Of a stretch of DNA of 64,000 nucleotides, positions 1-10,961 are shown in pieces. Where the stretch lies: NCBI GenBank assembly GCA_904063045.1, contig CAJFCJ010000007.1:2735404-2799403 (forward strand), read 5' to 3'. The translations under genes and the position numbers were made by a program. This stretch comes from Dimorphilus gyrociliatus. Its lineage: Eukaryota > Annelida > Polychaeta > Dinophilidae. Under the pieces are notes generated by a model. The model did no database searches. It was not told the DNA's origin and saw only the letters and a program-made list of their open reading frames with translations. Every line of letters begins with the position of its first letter. Positions within the stretch are counted from its first letter, which is position 1.

Positions 1-692
1 AACTAAAATTAATAAGAGAAACGAAAGGAGGAATAGACAAAAAGAATGATAGAAAATTATTAAGATTTAAAAGCGAAAGCATATGTGTGTGTGAGTGAGT
101 GTATTTTTTTTTTTAAAAAAACAAATGTGACTTTTTTTTATTTGTATTTACACATAAATTTATATATATTTTTATCTCGAATTTATTCATTTATTTATAT
201 TATAGTATACGTGTATGTGTATTTTATCTACTTTTATTTGGCCATAAATATATATTATATTGAATGGATTAAACTAGAATACTGCTTACTGTACATAGAT
301 AAATTGAAAATGGATTATTATTCTTTCGTGCTTTTTGAGGAAGATAAAATAATTAAGTAAGAATTTTATGTAGGTTTTTTAGTTCGATGTTTATTCAAGC
401 AAGAAAATGCATAGGGTGAGAAGTTTTCAAAAGAGACACAAAGAAAAGAGAGAAAGAGGTATTAAGAAACAAAAATAGAACTATGACTAATAATGAAATA
501 GGCAGAGGTTGCTGAAAAAAAAAATGTTTTCTCTTTTGCATAATGACTCATTATTTCTCTTCTTTTTTTTTGCAGTATATTTGCATAATTATATTAATTA
601 ATTACAAAGTCCTTTTTTGTAACCAGTACATATTATTTTATCTATTTTTTTCTCTTTATTTTCCAGATTAAAAGTGCAATCAATTCTCTCTT

Positions 693-728
<36 letters not shown>

Positions 729-927
729 TTTCAACAGAGTTTTTTTTTCTGTGTCTCATCCCCTTTAAAATAGACGAATTAAAAAAAGTTTTTAGACGTT
801 CATACGCCCAAGTCTATATAGGCAGAAAAAGAGAATAGAAAACAAGACTATTCCTTCTCTAAGCTTAATCAATACTGTTACGGCTGCATGCAAAAAATTG
901 AAATTTCATTGGAACGCTATGATGCTA
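1..927. other. AT-rich non-coding stretch at the left edge
   Basis: No convincing coding exon is seen. The stretch is AT-rich with poly-T and poly-A runs and a CT microsatellite. An open frame at 85-360 is low-complexity (Tyr/Ile/Phe-rich) and is treated as chance. The part next to 928 is probably the 3' UTR of the minus-strand transporter. Confidence 0.6.
694..726. repeat. (CT)n microsatellite
   Basis: A nearly perfect CT dinucleotide tract of about 33 bases, read directly. Similar CT/GA tracts recur through the window. Confidence 0.95.
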
Positions 928-2238
928 TTAAATATCTGTTGTTTCGTCAACTTTCTTTATCCAAGGCCATTTTTTTTCTTTATAGATTTTAACTAAAAGG
1001 CGTGTAATGACGGCTGCTGCTGGTATTAGGGCACCGGCAAACATGTATATGACAGGAGCAACTCCGGCAAGGTCAGACTCTGGCGAATCGTATGTCAGCT
1101 GAATCATTAGAAGAGATAGTGCCATATTTTGAAAACCAGTTTCTAGACCAATAGTGATTGCTTTATCTCTACCTTGTCTGAATATAAACCCAGCCGAAGT
1201 TCCCAATATATAACCGATACTTGAGAGCAATATAACTCCTAAGTATTCTCTCCAAGTGGCAACTTGGAGAGCGTAGTAGTATACATAGATGCCAAATGAT
1301 AAAAATACTAAGCCAATAATAACAATGAACGGCTTCAAATATTTTTCGATGACATTGGAAATCTTGACTGCAAAATTTGTCAGAACAACTCCTATTAAAA
1401 CTGGAACAATTACAGCTGCTAAAGAAGTAAAGACATTAACAACTGGAATCTCAATTTTAGCTCCATCGTCTATAATAAATCTACTAAGTGCCCACAACCA
1501 AAATGGAGTTGTTCCGAGAGCGGTAAAAGTCGATATGGTTGTCATAATAATACTTAATTCTAGGCTTGCATCCAGTAAAACCGCAAACACATTACTTCCT
1601 GCTCCACCGGGCGAACAGCCAATACTAACTAAACCAATTGATGGATAAGAGGACATTTTTAACATTCTGGTCAAGAGAAGAGAAACTGGTGCCATTATTA
1701 AAAATTGACATAAAAATCCAATTATTGGCGCAACTGGTTTCTTTAAAATTTCTTTGATTTCTTTCCATTTAAGTTTACAACCAAAGCCAATATTATTAAA
1801 AACTATTAAAATTCCCAAGGTTATCTGAAAAGCCAACTCTAATTTTTTTGCATTTGGTCGTTTAACCTTAACTTTTATTGGTGGACCAACTTCACAATTT
1901 GAATTCTCACCAGATGGCAATAATCTAATTTTAGTTATTCCAAGTCTTTCTGCATTTATCTTAATATTTATCCTTTGGAATCCATTTTCTATTAGGATAA
2001 AATTATTTTGTCTATTATCGAAGGATGCAACATTATAGTCATCCGACTTGAACGATACTTGATTAGCATGAGGAAGGTTGGTTACATTTAATATAATTTG
2101 CTTTTGAATAGCGTTATCTCCCGCTGTAAGGTAGATTACATTCGATTCAGTTGTATTTGAAACTATAACGTCTATTTTACACTGTTCATAAGGTGCTATT
2201 AATATAGTTATTAATGAAAGAATACCCAAAGTCTCCAT
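928..2238 (-). CDS. SLC10-family (sodium/bile-acid cotransporter-like) membrane transporter, single exon
   Basis: The 436-residue protein is uninterrupted from ATG (2236-2238) to TAA (928-930). It starts with a hydrophobic signal-like segment (about residues 4-16), then has a soluble region of roughly 110 residues. After that come many hydrophobic helices (about 130-425) typical of the SBF/SLC10 fold. The block GCSPGGAGSNVFAVLLDAS (about residues 207-225) is the family's conserved Gly/Pro-rich crossover, and the later stretch around GLETGFQNMALSLLM is also characteristic. The long N-terminal ectodomain resembles SLC10A3/A5-type members and their invertebrate relatives more than the short ileal transporter. 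The family couples Na+ to uptake of bile-acid-like or other organic anions at the plasma membrane; the substrate here cannot be told. Absence of introns is unusual next to its multi-exon neighbours and could mean an old retrocopy. Confidence 0.85.
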   Translation of the reverse strand: METLGILSLITILIAPYEQCKIDVIVSNTTESNVIYLTAGDNAIQKQIILNVTNLPHANQVSFKSDDYNVASFDNRQNNFILIENGFQRINIKINAERLGITKIRLLPSGENSNCEVGPPIKVKVKRPNAKKLELAFQITLGILIVFNNIGFGCKLKWKEIKEILKKPVAPIIGFLCQFLIMAPVSLLLTRMLKMSSYPSIGLVSIGCSPGGAGSNVFAVLLDASLELSIIMTTISTFTALGTTPFWLWALSRFIIDDGAKIEIPVVNVFTSLAAVIVPVLIGVVLTNFAVKISNVIEKYLKPFIVIIGLVFLSFGIYVYYYALQVATWREYLGVILLSSIGYILGTSAGFIFRQGRDKAITIGLETGFQNMALSLLMIQLTYDSPESDLAGVAPVIYMFAGALIPAAAVITRLLVKIYKEKKWPWIKKVDETTDI

Positions 2239-2838
2239 TTCTCATTTGATAACAATCAATAAAGAACTTGGTAAAATCTGCCAAAAGAATAAATCTAAAT
2301 CAAGCGTAGGAAACCTTAATAGCTTCTTACATAATTACATCTTTCTTTATATACATCAAGGGAAGTTAAGAGGAGAGAAAGAAAACGGAGAAGAGAATGG
2401 AGAGAATGATTTCAATAATCGATGTATCTCTCTCATATCTCATTTCTTTATTTGTAATTTTTAAACTCTATATAGGGTATAAATTTTCAACGCAACACTT
2501 ACTTTGTTTCAGTTGTTATTCACTTGGGTAAGAACTCTTTCCGATTTGTTTTTTTGATGCAGTGGTGCTGCACTCTAGTCGGTTAATACGATTTACAAAG
2601 CGAAAACACATCGATAGCTATCCTTGGTCACCTTTTTTCTATCTGTCGTTGCTTCAGTACAACTGTAAATTTTCAACAAGTGTATGTGACTAATATATAA
2701 TATCTCAAGGGCATATTATAGGCGTACCAAAGTCAAATAATAAATATCTTGAATGAATAGAGGGAAGAAAGAAAAAGAGAACGAAAGAAAGTTTGAGAAT
2801 ATGTCTATGAAGAGACTGAAAAGGAGTATAAATGTATT

Positions 2839-2874
2839 TGTGTGTGTGTGTGTGTGAGTGTGTGTGAGTGAGAA
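2839..2874. repeat. (TG)n microsatellite
   Basis: TG tract interrupted by GAGTG units, read directly. Confidence 0.9.
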
Positions 2875-3175
2875 AGAGAGAGAGAAAACAAGGAAAAGGG
2901 AGATTAGTATTAACCGTAAAGAACGTACTGTATATATATATGTCGATTTTATAAACGTTATACAGTATAGTTGGGTGAATAACCTCGATCCTTTGAAAAT
3001 TTATTCTATGAAAAAAAACTTACACAGTGCAAATCTCACTAATTTGTACAGGTGTGTATTTTTTTAAAGTATTTAAGATACTTAATTCACCGTAAAAGTA
3101 GTATTTATCAGGTTCTTGTTAAAAAATATCCCTCATGAGAATTATTCCATTTTGAATGTATTGAATTCTTTATAT

Positions 3176-3208
3176 TCTCTCTCTCTCTCTCTCTCTCTCC
3201 CTCTCTCT
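3176..3208. repeat. (CT)n microsatellite
   Basis: CT tract with one CCC interruption, followed by a short TA run. Confidence 0.9.
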
Positions 3209-4602
3209 TTATATATATATATAGTCTATAAATAAGAAATTAATAAATAAACAAAATACTAGAAAAATAAAAACAAATGAAAAGGTTACGAGAAAGAAAA
3301 TCTGATGATTTTTGTAAATAAGATAGTCATTATTGACGTTGGAAAAGGATGTATTTAGTTAATTTCTGTTTTATCAAGAAACCTCTTCTACTATTGTTAT
3401 TTCAGGAGTTTTTTTTCTCGAGGCTCTCTTTGAAAAAGGACTACCGTTCGTGTTTCTTTTTGATGACACGCATACTTGCGTTAACTTTCAAAATATACTG
3501 TAAATAATCTAAAGGGAGTATTGAGGTCCTGGACGAAAACATAATCGTTGTGTATTCCTTTATTTTCTTTTTCTTCATTCGGGTTCTCTCTCTCTCTGTT
3601 TCTTTCTTTCTTTCTTAAGCTCACCTGCCTTCCCTCTATAGCCTTCTTCTCCACATGTTGCACCCTCTCTCATCTCCCCTTCCACCTCCTCTTTTCTTAT
3701 AGCATAAAACACTACCCCCTACTAACTTTTCTTTTCTTATTAATTAATACTCAGCCACAAGAATACGAAAGTGGAATTTTTATGTAATACTGTTTACATT
3801 GCAGTCTAGAAATAAGCTTGCGACAATAAATCGTCATTCTCTCAGCAATGGATTAAATGACAATGATAAACAGTCTACTTCTTAATCTTTATTATGAAAT
3901 ATTCTATTAGAAAGGGTGTTGAGATGTATATAAAATAGTAGCATTATGCAATGAGATTTATGGTAATAATAATGAAAAAGAGAGAAAGGAAAAAAGAAAA
4001 AGAAGAAGAAGATAATTTGGATCTTAAAAAAATCATTTCCATTTTCCTTATTTATTAATTTCTAACGCCTTTAATAAAAGTGTAAAATCTCATTTACTAC
4101 TCACTGACTCTCTCCCTCATAGAATATATTTTTACAGCTTTTTCCCTTTGACCGTTACAATGCGAGCGAATTTCTCTCTTCCTTCTCCCGACCATCATTC
4201 TTCTCTTCCACAACATCTACTTAGTTGCAACTTTTTAAGCTCCTTCTTCCTGTAGCATTTTTACGGTGTTGTCTTTGAAAAAGTTGATGACAATAACTCA
4301 ATCAATATTCGTATTAGTTTGCTGTTTATAATATCGATAAGCTTTTTCGGGGACAATCAAGTAGTAAACAACTATATTAAATCAATTCAATGTTGCTCTT
4401 AGCTCCTTTATCCTCTACCTCGCCAAACCGTTATGTACTTAATTTTAGGACAAAAAAATTATTAAGTTTGCTTTATTGCCAAATTAATCATATATTTTCT
4501 TTTTATTAGAAATATCATAGTAAAAATAAAAAGATTTACAAACTAATCACGTGATGCCGCTTTTCTATTGAAGACGAAGAAGAATATTTCATTTTCTTAT
4601 AT

Positions 4603-4640
4603 ATACAGTATATGTATATATATATATATATATACTGTAT
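4603..4640. repeat. Inverted repeat with 10-base arms around a TA tract
   Basis: Left arm ATACAGTATA at 4603-4612 and right arm TATACTGTAT at 4631-4640 are exact reverse complements, separated by an 18-base TA-rich spacer. This could form a cruciform or hairpin, or could simply be a product of TA-repeat drift. Confidence 0.75.
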
Positions 4641-5685
4641 AAAGAATATTTAAACTGTTTGTATCTTCAGATGATACAGAACTGTGATTGAGATTAATAA
4701 CTTGGATGATTTCTACAAGCTTAGGTAAGTAAATACTTAATCTTGTTTGTCATATGAATGAAAGAAACAGGTAATCATAAATAACTAATGTTTATTTATA
4801 TAGATTAAAGAGTCTTTTTTTCCTTTTGAATAAGAAATGATGAAATGAAACGTAAAAAAAAAAAAATGTTTACAATTGCAAACAATTAAACAAAGGAAAC
4901 TATTAATCTTATCTAAAATGACTGGGATACTACTCAGAATTATCAAGAGAATTCAGATAAATAATGAATTAAGTTTTCAATACTATTATAAAACTTTTTA
5001 ATTGGAAGAAGTCGTTTGTTTGCCTTTTTTCCTTGTTAATGATATAATTGACAAGATTAATCCTGTATTTTTTATGTAATATATTCCATAGTTTGCACGG
5101 TTTTCTAACATTTTAAAGATTCAATTTAATTTTCTTTTCTTTAGTAAATACAAAGGGAAAATAGGCAAATATAATGCTCTGTTTATGAGAAATATACATA
5201 TAGAATATAACTGGGCGTTGGTATATAGTTTTTCATTATACCTGCTTTCTTCGTGTATAACTACTGCTTAAAACTATCAAGGCTTGCCAATGTAGTAATT
5301 GGTTAAGTAATTAGATTAACTGATACATTAATTATCACTTCATAATTTGGTAAAAACATGTGCAAAGCCTTATTAAAATCTTTCTCATGTATAAGTTTCA
5401 CTAGTTTGTCACTTTTACAATTAATTACCGTTTCTTGGGAAATTTTTTCCTTCAATACTAATGTCACTCATTAGCATGATCTATTGAAATATTTCTTTAA
5501 TAATTTTATAATGCACTATTGAATATCAAATTTGTCTTACCTTCAGTTTGTCATATATTTTTAAATGTTATTTATAATGTATAAACTATTTGTAACATAA
5601 TATACAAACATATATTATTATTAATTAATTGACGATCAGACGTTCACAGATGGCGCTTAGAAGGTTAAAGATAGCAAGAGAAAGA

Positions 5686-5709
5686 GTGAGAGAGAGAGAG
5701 AGAGAGAGA
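5686..5709. repeat. (GA)n microsatellite
   Basis: GA tract, read directly. Confidence 0.9.
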
Positions 5710-6016
5710 ATGAGAAAAAAAACTTATCCAGGTAACTAAAGAACTATTTAATGTTTCTGTTAATGGAAGGAGAAGGAGAAGATTATCCTCAAAAATTTTC
5801 CACACAGAAGCTGGATTTTGTTAAAGTGAAGCAATTTGCAGAACATAGCGCCTACGGGTTCCAATTAGATGCCTTTACTCTTGTTATATATTTCAAATAA
5901 TGTGTTCGAATCGATGAAAAATAGTTTTACCATTGCATCACTAAAAAGTTACAGTTGAAAAGAAAAAAAAGGAAAGCAAGAAAGACTATGTACTATTAGA
6001 GTAAAAGGAGTTTATG

Positions 6017-6032
6017 CAGTATATGTATACTG
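6017..6032. repeat. Near-perfect palindrome CAGTATA-TG-TATACTG
   Basis: Seven-base arms at 6017-6023 and 6026-6032 around a TG centre. The same arm core occurs in inverted repeats at 4603-4640 and 49182-49212. Confidence 0.75.
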
Positions 6033-6186
6033 TATATAATCTTTATTACACCCCCGTCGTATACACGTATATAATACTATTAGTTACCTCTTTCAGTATA
6101 AATTTTCTTGAAATATCTCTTTAATTTTTGTTTATGTAAAGAATATAAATATTATATACAACACAAAAAAAAACGATCGATATAAC

Positions 6187-8990
6187 TTATACGCTAAATA
6201 AATTCTCACAAGACCTCGACGGTTTCGAACGGAGTCTAGAGAGAACTTTATGCCGAGACTTGCTTACCAAACAACCCATAGAGTCGTCCATACATTCTGT
6301 AATTCCGCTCGACTTTCGGTGTTTTGTCTCTTCTTCCAATTGTTTCTTTTCACTTAATCTAATTTGACGGAGAATACCGACAAGAAGATCGTCTACTTTG
6401 TGTGATAGTAGGGCGGAAACTTCAATATATTTGCAGCCGTACATCTTGCTCGCCGATCGACCTTCTGAATAATAGAAAAAAGATGAGTGAATGATAAATA
6501 CACTACAAGTGCCAATGCAATCTGCTTCCGTATAGTATAATCGTGAAGTAGACGGCTTTATAATAGAGGTGATATGGCTTCTGCCTGCGAGACTCTTATA
6601 TATACTATATATATACTGATATAGCACTTTCTACAGCATTTATATATATAGTTTGAAAAAGGTGCGTCTCTAAAAGATTGATGGCCGACCTTTGCAAAAA
6701 ATATTAGTTTAGTACTCACCATCTTCGGCGACGATCCTAACACGAACTAAATCACTCTTATTCCCAACTAGAATTATACTCCTGTCGTTTTTCATTACTT
6801 TCCTCAGAACATATAGCCTATCAATAGCCTTTTCGAAGCTCTTTCGATCCATTAAGGAATAGACGACAACGTATATATCAGCGGATCGTCCTCCCCTGAT
6901 GGCATCCTCCTCCTCGCAAGATTTCAAGTCTACAAATTCCATAGCCGATTCTTCGCCGTCCAAAATTACAGAAACTATACATTCGTTCTCCTCATCTGTA
7001 CCAAGTATTATATTCATTAAGCACTAATATAGCCGTAACACGTAACACAATAATAGAACATTAATGTTTCCTCATAATGCAAAGTACAAGTATATTTGCT
7101 GTATATCTTCCTTATAAACTACCCTCATTAACTCTTACAGTATATAAATTGTTGCGAGTCCTGGACAACTTGTTATATCTTACACCATAATATTTCCATT
7201 CTTCTTTCATCATTCTGTTTGACGTTTCCCATTTTCTCCCTACTTAAATACCTTTTTTCTACGCAGTCGAGTGCTAAGTACGCTAAGTACTTTACTTACA
7301 TGCCAGCCATTTCGACGCGGTTGCGTCCTAGATATATTGGAAAGAATAACCACTTTTTTCCTTCAATTTGCTGATCACGTAGGCCTATTTATAACAGGAT
7401 TCATAAATTCGATTCGCATAGGCCCTCGCTCGTCTAGCGACACAATTTGCTCCAATTTCTCTTACCCTCCGCCCTCTCACCCCACTTTTCTTTTTCACTC
7501 ATTTCATTCGCTCTCATATTCAAGGGTTTCTTTGCAAGTTTGGGTACTAGGCGTAAGTAAAAGGACGCTTGTTTACGCGCTTATGCACCAAGCGTCGCTT
7601 AAAACGTCACGTACAACACTCGGTATGATACACCAGCGTTTGTATACATAGGGCATTAACTCTTCAATCTTATAGTATATTAAAGGTGTTTCTATGGGAA
7701 CGACGACGTTCAGATAAAACAGCAACAGACTGTTGCTTATTGTAATTATAGTAATTCTTTTTTTTCTATTAAATACAATTAAAACGATTCCTAATTAACA
7801 TCATAGTTAGTATGTCGACGCAGCACTAAATGAACCGTATACCTAGGCGTGTCCTCAATTTGCAACCTTCCCCCCCCCTTCACTTTCTCTCTCCAATGCT
7901 CTGCCTCCTTCTCAATCTAGTACGGTATCAAATAATTATCTGAATTTATATATTTACCGAAGCTCGTTTCCGCTCCAATATATTCGCTTGTTAAAAATTG
8001 CCTAGTCAGCGATGTTCTACCAACTCCAGGGGCGCCAATCATGAGAACTTTATATGAAGCTGTTGAAATTTCAGGACTACCAATAGAACTTTGAGAATTA
8101 AAGCTGGATGCTCGTGAACGACAAATTACATCCCCGGAAATATCACTACCAATTGAACTAGATGATCCAAATACTCTGGACACGACCGTATCTCCTTCGT
8201 GATTAACAACCCCTTTCCGTGAAACAGAAAAAGATCTACGGCGAATAGTCGCCACTCGAATTTGATCTTCACAAGGAGATTGAACAGTAGGCGATTGGGG
8301 AGGCAACCTAAGTGTATTTGTGCTTCCTGACATATCATTGTCGGGGGCACTACCGTAGCGCTCTCGCCCTATAGTTGAAGTACGAGGAGAAGGAGACCTT
8401 TCCTCTTTATCTAATGAAAGAACTTGGGTGAATTGTAATTCTGGTATTTGATACGAGTTTTTATCCTGCATTAGTAAAATATCCCGACCGTCTGTGCTTG
8501 CTGCTGAGAAGCGGCGTCCTCGCTCATGGACACTTTGAATGAGCTGAGCAATTGTACCCATCTTCAGCGACTTAGGCCTCTTAGCTGGTGACTTTCCGCT
8601 ATTCCCTTTCAAACGAGATTTTCGTCGGGGAGGTGACGGGGATTGATTTTGCACTTGGGATACTTTTTCCTTTAGGCGACGACGCGATCTTCTATTAGAA
8701 ACTGAACGCGATCTTGGAGTTTCTTCCTTTTTGAGATAAGGCCGAGTTGAAGTTCGAAGAGATCTTGACCTCCTCAGGTCATCTTCATCACTTGCAGTTA
8801 CGCGTAAAGAATTCGAAGCTTTTAGCGAAACGGATTTATGTCGACAAATCCAATCGGAACATTCGCAATCGGTGTTTAAAGTACTTCTCCGCCTAGAAAG
8901 TTCTTGAGAACTATATAAAGAACCTCCGGAACAGGCTCTTTGTCGAAATTCCTCAAACTCGTCGATAGACCGTTCCCTCTCGTTCATCAT
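6187..8990 (-). CDS. RGK-family (Rad/Gem/Rem-like) small GTPase, paralogue A, with Arg in the P-loop
   Basis: Three exons joined by GT..AG introns: 7958-8990, 6720-6995 and 6187-6464, giving 528 residues. The first ATG is at 8990; the frame continues open upstream but only from a TTG. The N-terminal 310 or so residues are Ser/Arg-rich and low in complexity, longer than in vertebrate RGKs. The GTPase part has G1 (GAPGVGRTSL), a DxxG-region replaced as usual in RGKs, G4 (NKSD) and G5 (EVSA). The C-terminus ends RSCENLFSV, matching the RGK C-terminal signature and lacking a CAAX prenylation box. The P-loop Lys is Arg (codon AGA). RGK proteins inhibit voltage-gated calcium channels and remodel the cytoskeleton; whether this one does is inference. 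Intron 1 (6996-7957) is unusually long for the window. Confidence 0.85.
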
Positions 8991-9066
8991 ATTGGAATGA
9001 AGTGATTCGCCGGCGCAAAAAATAATTCTAGAGTGGTTACGCGTTCCGCATCGTCGAATAACACAC

Positions 9067-9072
9067 TTTATT
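9067..9072 (-). terminator. Candidate poly(A) signal for the hAT-derived gene
   Basis: AATAAA on the minus strand, about 80 bases past the stop of the BED/hAT gene and 77 bases before the start of RGK gene A. No other AATAAA lies between the two genes. Confidence 0.4.
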
Positions 9073-9149
9073 TCCAATAGAAGTCTATATATATTGTCCT
9101 AATCCATTCACACGCCTATTTACATTCTAATTACACGACAGTCAGTTGC

Positions 9150-10961
9150 CTACAATAAATCGGAATTCTCGTATAAAAAAACTCGCATATTGACACGGTC
9201 TGTTGGGATGATGCTCCTCTTCGATGTAACGGTTTTTCCAGCTTCTGTATAAATGCGACTCGGCGGTATAGCACTTGCTGGAATAGATAAATACTTCTTC
9301 GCCAACCAACTTAACTTCTCGAAGCGTTTCTCGTTACTCTTCCACCATTCTAGTGGATTTTCCATACGATTAATCAATTTATCTTGAAAGTACTGTCGAA
9401 TTTCGTATTCGTTCGATGATTTGGCGTTTTCGGCTTGAGTTCGGCTTTGGTCGAAAAAATCCCAAAGTGCGTCGCAATCTTCTTCCATCGATTGTTCAAT
9501 AATTTCCACACGGACCGAAGGAGATTCGATAGCGCTGATTTCCTGTTGAAGTTTTGATATTGTCTCGTCCGAGAATTTCTTTTCACTAAATGGTAATTGT
9601 TTAAATCTCGGATCAAGTATAGATGAACTTGAAAGGATAGTATTTGTTTCAACTTGGCCGTAAAAGTTTTTGAGCCGCTTTAATAAGTTGTGCTGTAACC
9701 TTCTCGCGTAATATGATGAAGAACCTGAGACTTTCTTTAAGAGACTTCTTGCCAAAGGGAGGACTTTTGAGACGCCTGTGAATTTCTCCTTTAATAATTC
9801 CCTTACTGCTACATCGAAAGGCTTTAGGACAGAAACGATATCAGCCATTACTTCTAGTTCCTCAGCCATAATCTTTGAAGCTTGATCGAAATGATCTACT
9901 GTACCGTTAATGGCCAATTGATGTTCAACTATTCGTTCGAACATGTGGTAAATCGAATCCCATTTATCGTAGCCAAACGTTATTTTTGTCTCGGGTAATT
10001 GAAAGGCTCGTTGCTGTTGAGTAAGAATACTTTCAGCCTTAGAGTTGGTCTCGAAAATAGCAGCTACATCTTTACATTTTATTAGAAGATGGCGTATTGA
10101 TCCGACTTCTTCATCTGCTAGTAGAGTTTCATCTAATGCTGTATCAAGTACTTGAGAGAAACAAGAGAAATGAGTCCACGTTGCAATTTCGGCGGCCTCT
10201 TTAACATCCTGAGCACTACGGCTAACCATACAACTAATTTTATTTGACAATTTCCAACTTTGGGCAACTTCTTTCAAACATACCGCTAAATCATCGGCTC
10301 TACAAGCCTGCTCGCTTTTTCTAGTCTCCAATACGTAAGACTTCATCCTCCAATCGCTATCAATAAAATGACAATATATTGTAAGAAATGTTTCAGGTTT
10401 TCCGCAGGTCCAAACATCTGTTGATAAAGCAACAAAGCTAGCTTTAGATAGAGACGATTGTAGTTTATTTTTAACTGCTTCGTATTTGGTAGGTAACAAA
10501 TCATCAATAAGATGATATGAATTTGGCATTTCGTACGAACTATCTAAAACTTTTACAAAATTCTTAAAACCAATATCGTCAACCATAGAAGATGGTGCCA
10601 TGTCTATTGCAATCATATTTACAAGGGAGTTTGTCAATTTCTGATTCCTTTTTGCGTTTTTAATCTTGGGAGTTTCTATTTCTGGCGCTTTTATTTCTGC
10701 TTTTATGATAGCTTTCGATGTTTTTCGAATTTTGGGTGATCCAATTTGTTCTGTTGCCTGCATCATTTCAACTTCATCATAACTCGCTTTGTGTGCCTTT
10801 TTTAAATGATTGAATAAGTTTGTGGTATTTCCCGACGTTCGCACTATTTCGTTACAAATAGTGCAGACAGCAGCCTTCTGCCCAGGGTCTGCCGAGAAAT
10901 AATGCCATACAGCGCTCTTCCTTCTCTTTTTCTTAGTCTGACTAACGCCTATCTGCAGCAT
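9150..10961 (-). CDS. BED zinc finger plus hAT transposase-derived protein (ZBED1-like), apparently domesticated
   Basis: A 603-residue protein with no frame break. An N-terminal BED finger (about residues 15-65: WHYF, then CTIC, then HLKKAH) is followed by an RNase-H-like hAT core. The C-terminal hAT dimerisation region has PLEWW and LAKKYLSIPAS (about 520-600). The first Asp region (STDVWT) is kept. The second, normally TDNAxNM in this family, reads SRSAQDV, and the usual HxLNL segment after it is also altered. The RW motif reads KW. No flanking terminal inverted repeats or target-site duplication were noticed. A TTTTCACAG acceptor lies immediately upstream of the ATG, so a 5' UTR exon and intron are likely. 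Such genes often act as DNA-binding transcription factors. Function here is not known. Confidence 0.85.
   Translation of the reverse strand: MLQIGVSQTKKKRRKSAVWHYFSADPGQKAAVCTICNEIVRTSGNTTNLFNHLKKAHKASYDEVEMMQATEQIGSPKIRKTSKAIIKAEIKAPEIETPKIKNAKRNQKLTNSLVNMIAIDMAPSSMVDDIGFKNFVKVLDSSYEMPNSYHLIDDLLPTKYEAVKNKLQSSLSKASFVALSTDVWTCGKPETFLTIYCHFIDSDWRMKSYVLETRKSEQACRADDLAVCLKEVAQSWKLSNKISCMVSRSAQDVKEAAEIATWTHFSCFSQVLDTALDETLLADEEVGSIRHLLIKCKDVAAIFETNSKAESILTQQQRAFQLPETKITFGYDKWDSIYHMFERIVEHQLAINGTVDHFDQASKIMAEELEVMADIVSVLKPFDVAVRELLKEKFTGVSKVLPLARSLLKKVSGSSSYYARRLQHNLLKRLKNFYGQVETNTILSSSSILDPRFKQLPFSEKKFSDETISKLQQEISAIESPSVRVEIIEQSMEEDCDALWDFFDQSRTQAENAKSSNEYEIRQYFQDKLINRMENPLEWWKSNEKRFEKLSWLAKKYLSIPASAIPPSRIYTEAGKTVTSKRSIIPTDRVNMRVFLYENSDLL

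Larger units (their letters stand above)
2239..6186. other. Gene-poor intergenic region with microsatellites and TA palindromes
   Basis: About 3.9 kb without a supportable exon. It should hold the promoter of the SLC10-like gene (2239-2700) and the 3' flank of RGK gene A. Open frames at 2246-2464, 2858-3067, 3481-3663 and 3548-3787 are short, low in complexity and lack splice context, so they are left out. Tracts of TG, CT, TA and GA and two short palindromes are listed separately. Confidence 0.6.

Noticed and set aside
85-360. Open frame of 91 residues at the left edge
   Set aside because: Low-complexity Tyr/Phe/Ile-rich translation of AT-rich DNA, no splice or homology support.
1289-1648. 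119-residue frame antisense to the SLC10-like gene
   Set aside because: Lies wholly inside a conserved coding exon on the other strand; shadow frame.
4603-4640. TA-rich inverted repeat as the end of a MITE
   Set aside because: No matching second end, target duplication or internal sequence could be seen; reported only as an inverted repeat.
7271-7651. 126-residue plus-strand frame inside the long intron of RGK A
   Set aside because: No recognisable domain, no codon or splice evidence; probably chance, although the intron's length is odd.
8991-9077. Upstream extension of RGK A to 9077
   Set aside because: The extension begins with TTG, not ATG, and has no similarity to paralogue B; the ATG at 8990 aligns the IDEFEEF region with B's VDEFDAY.
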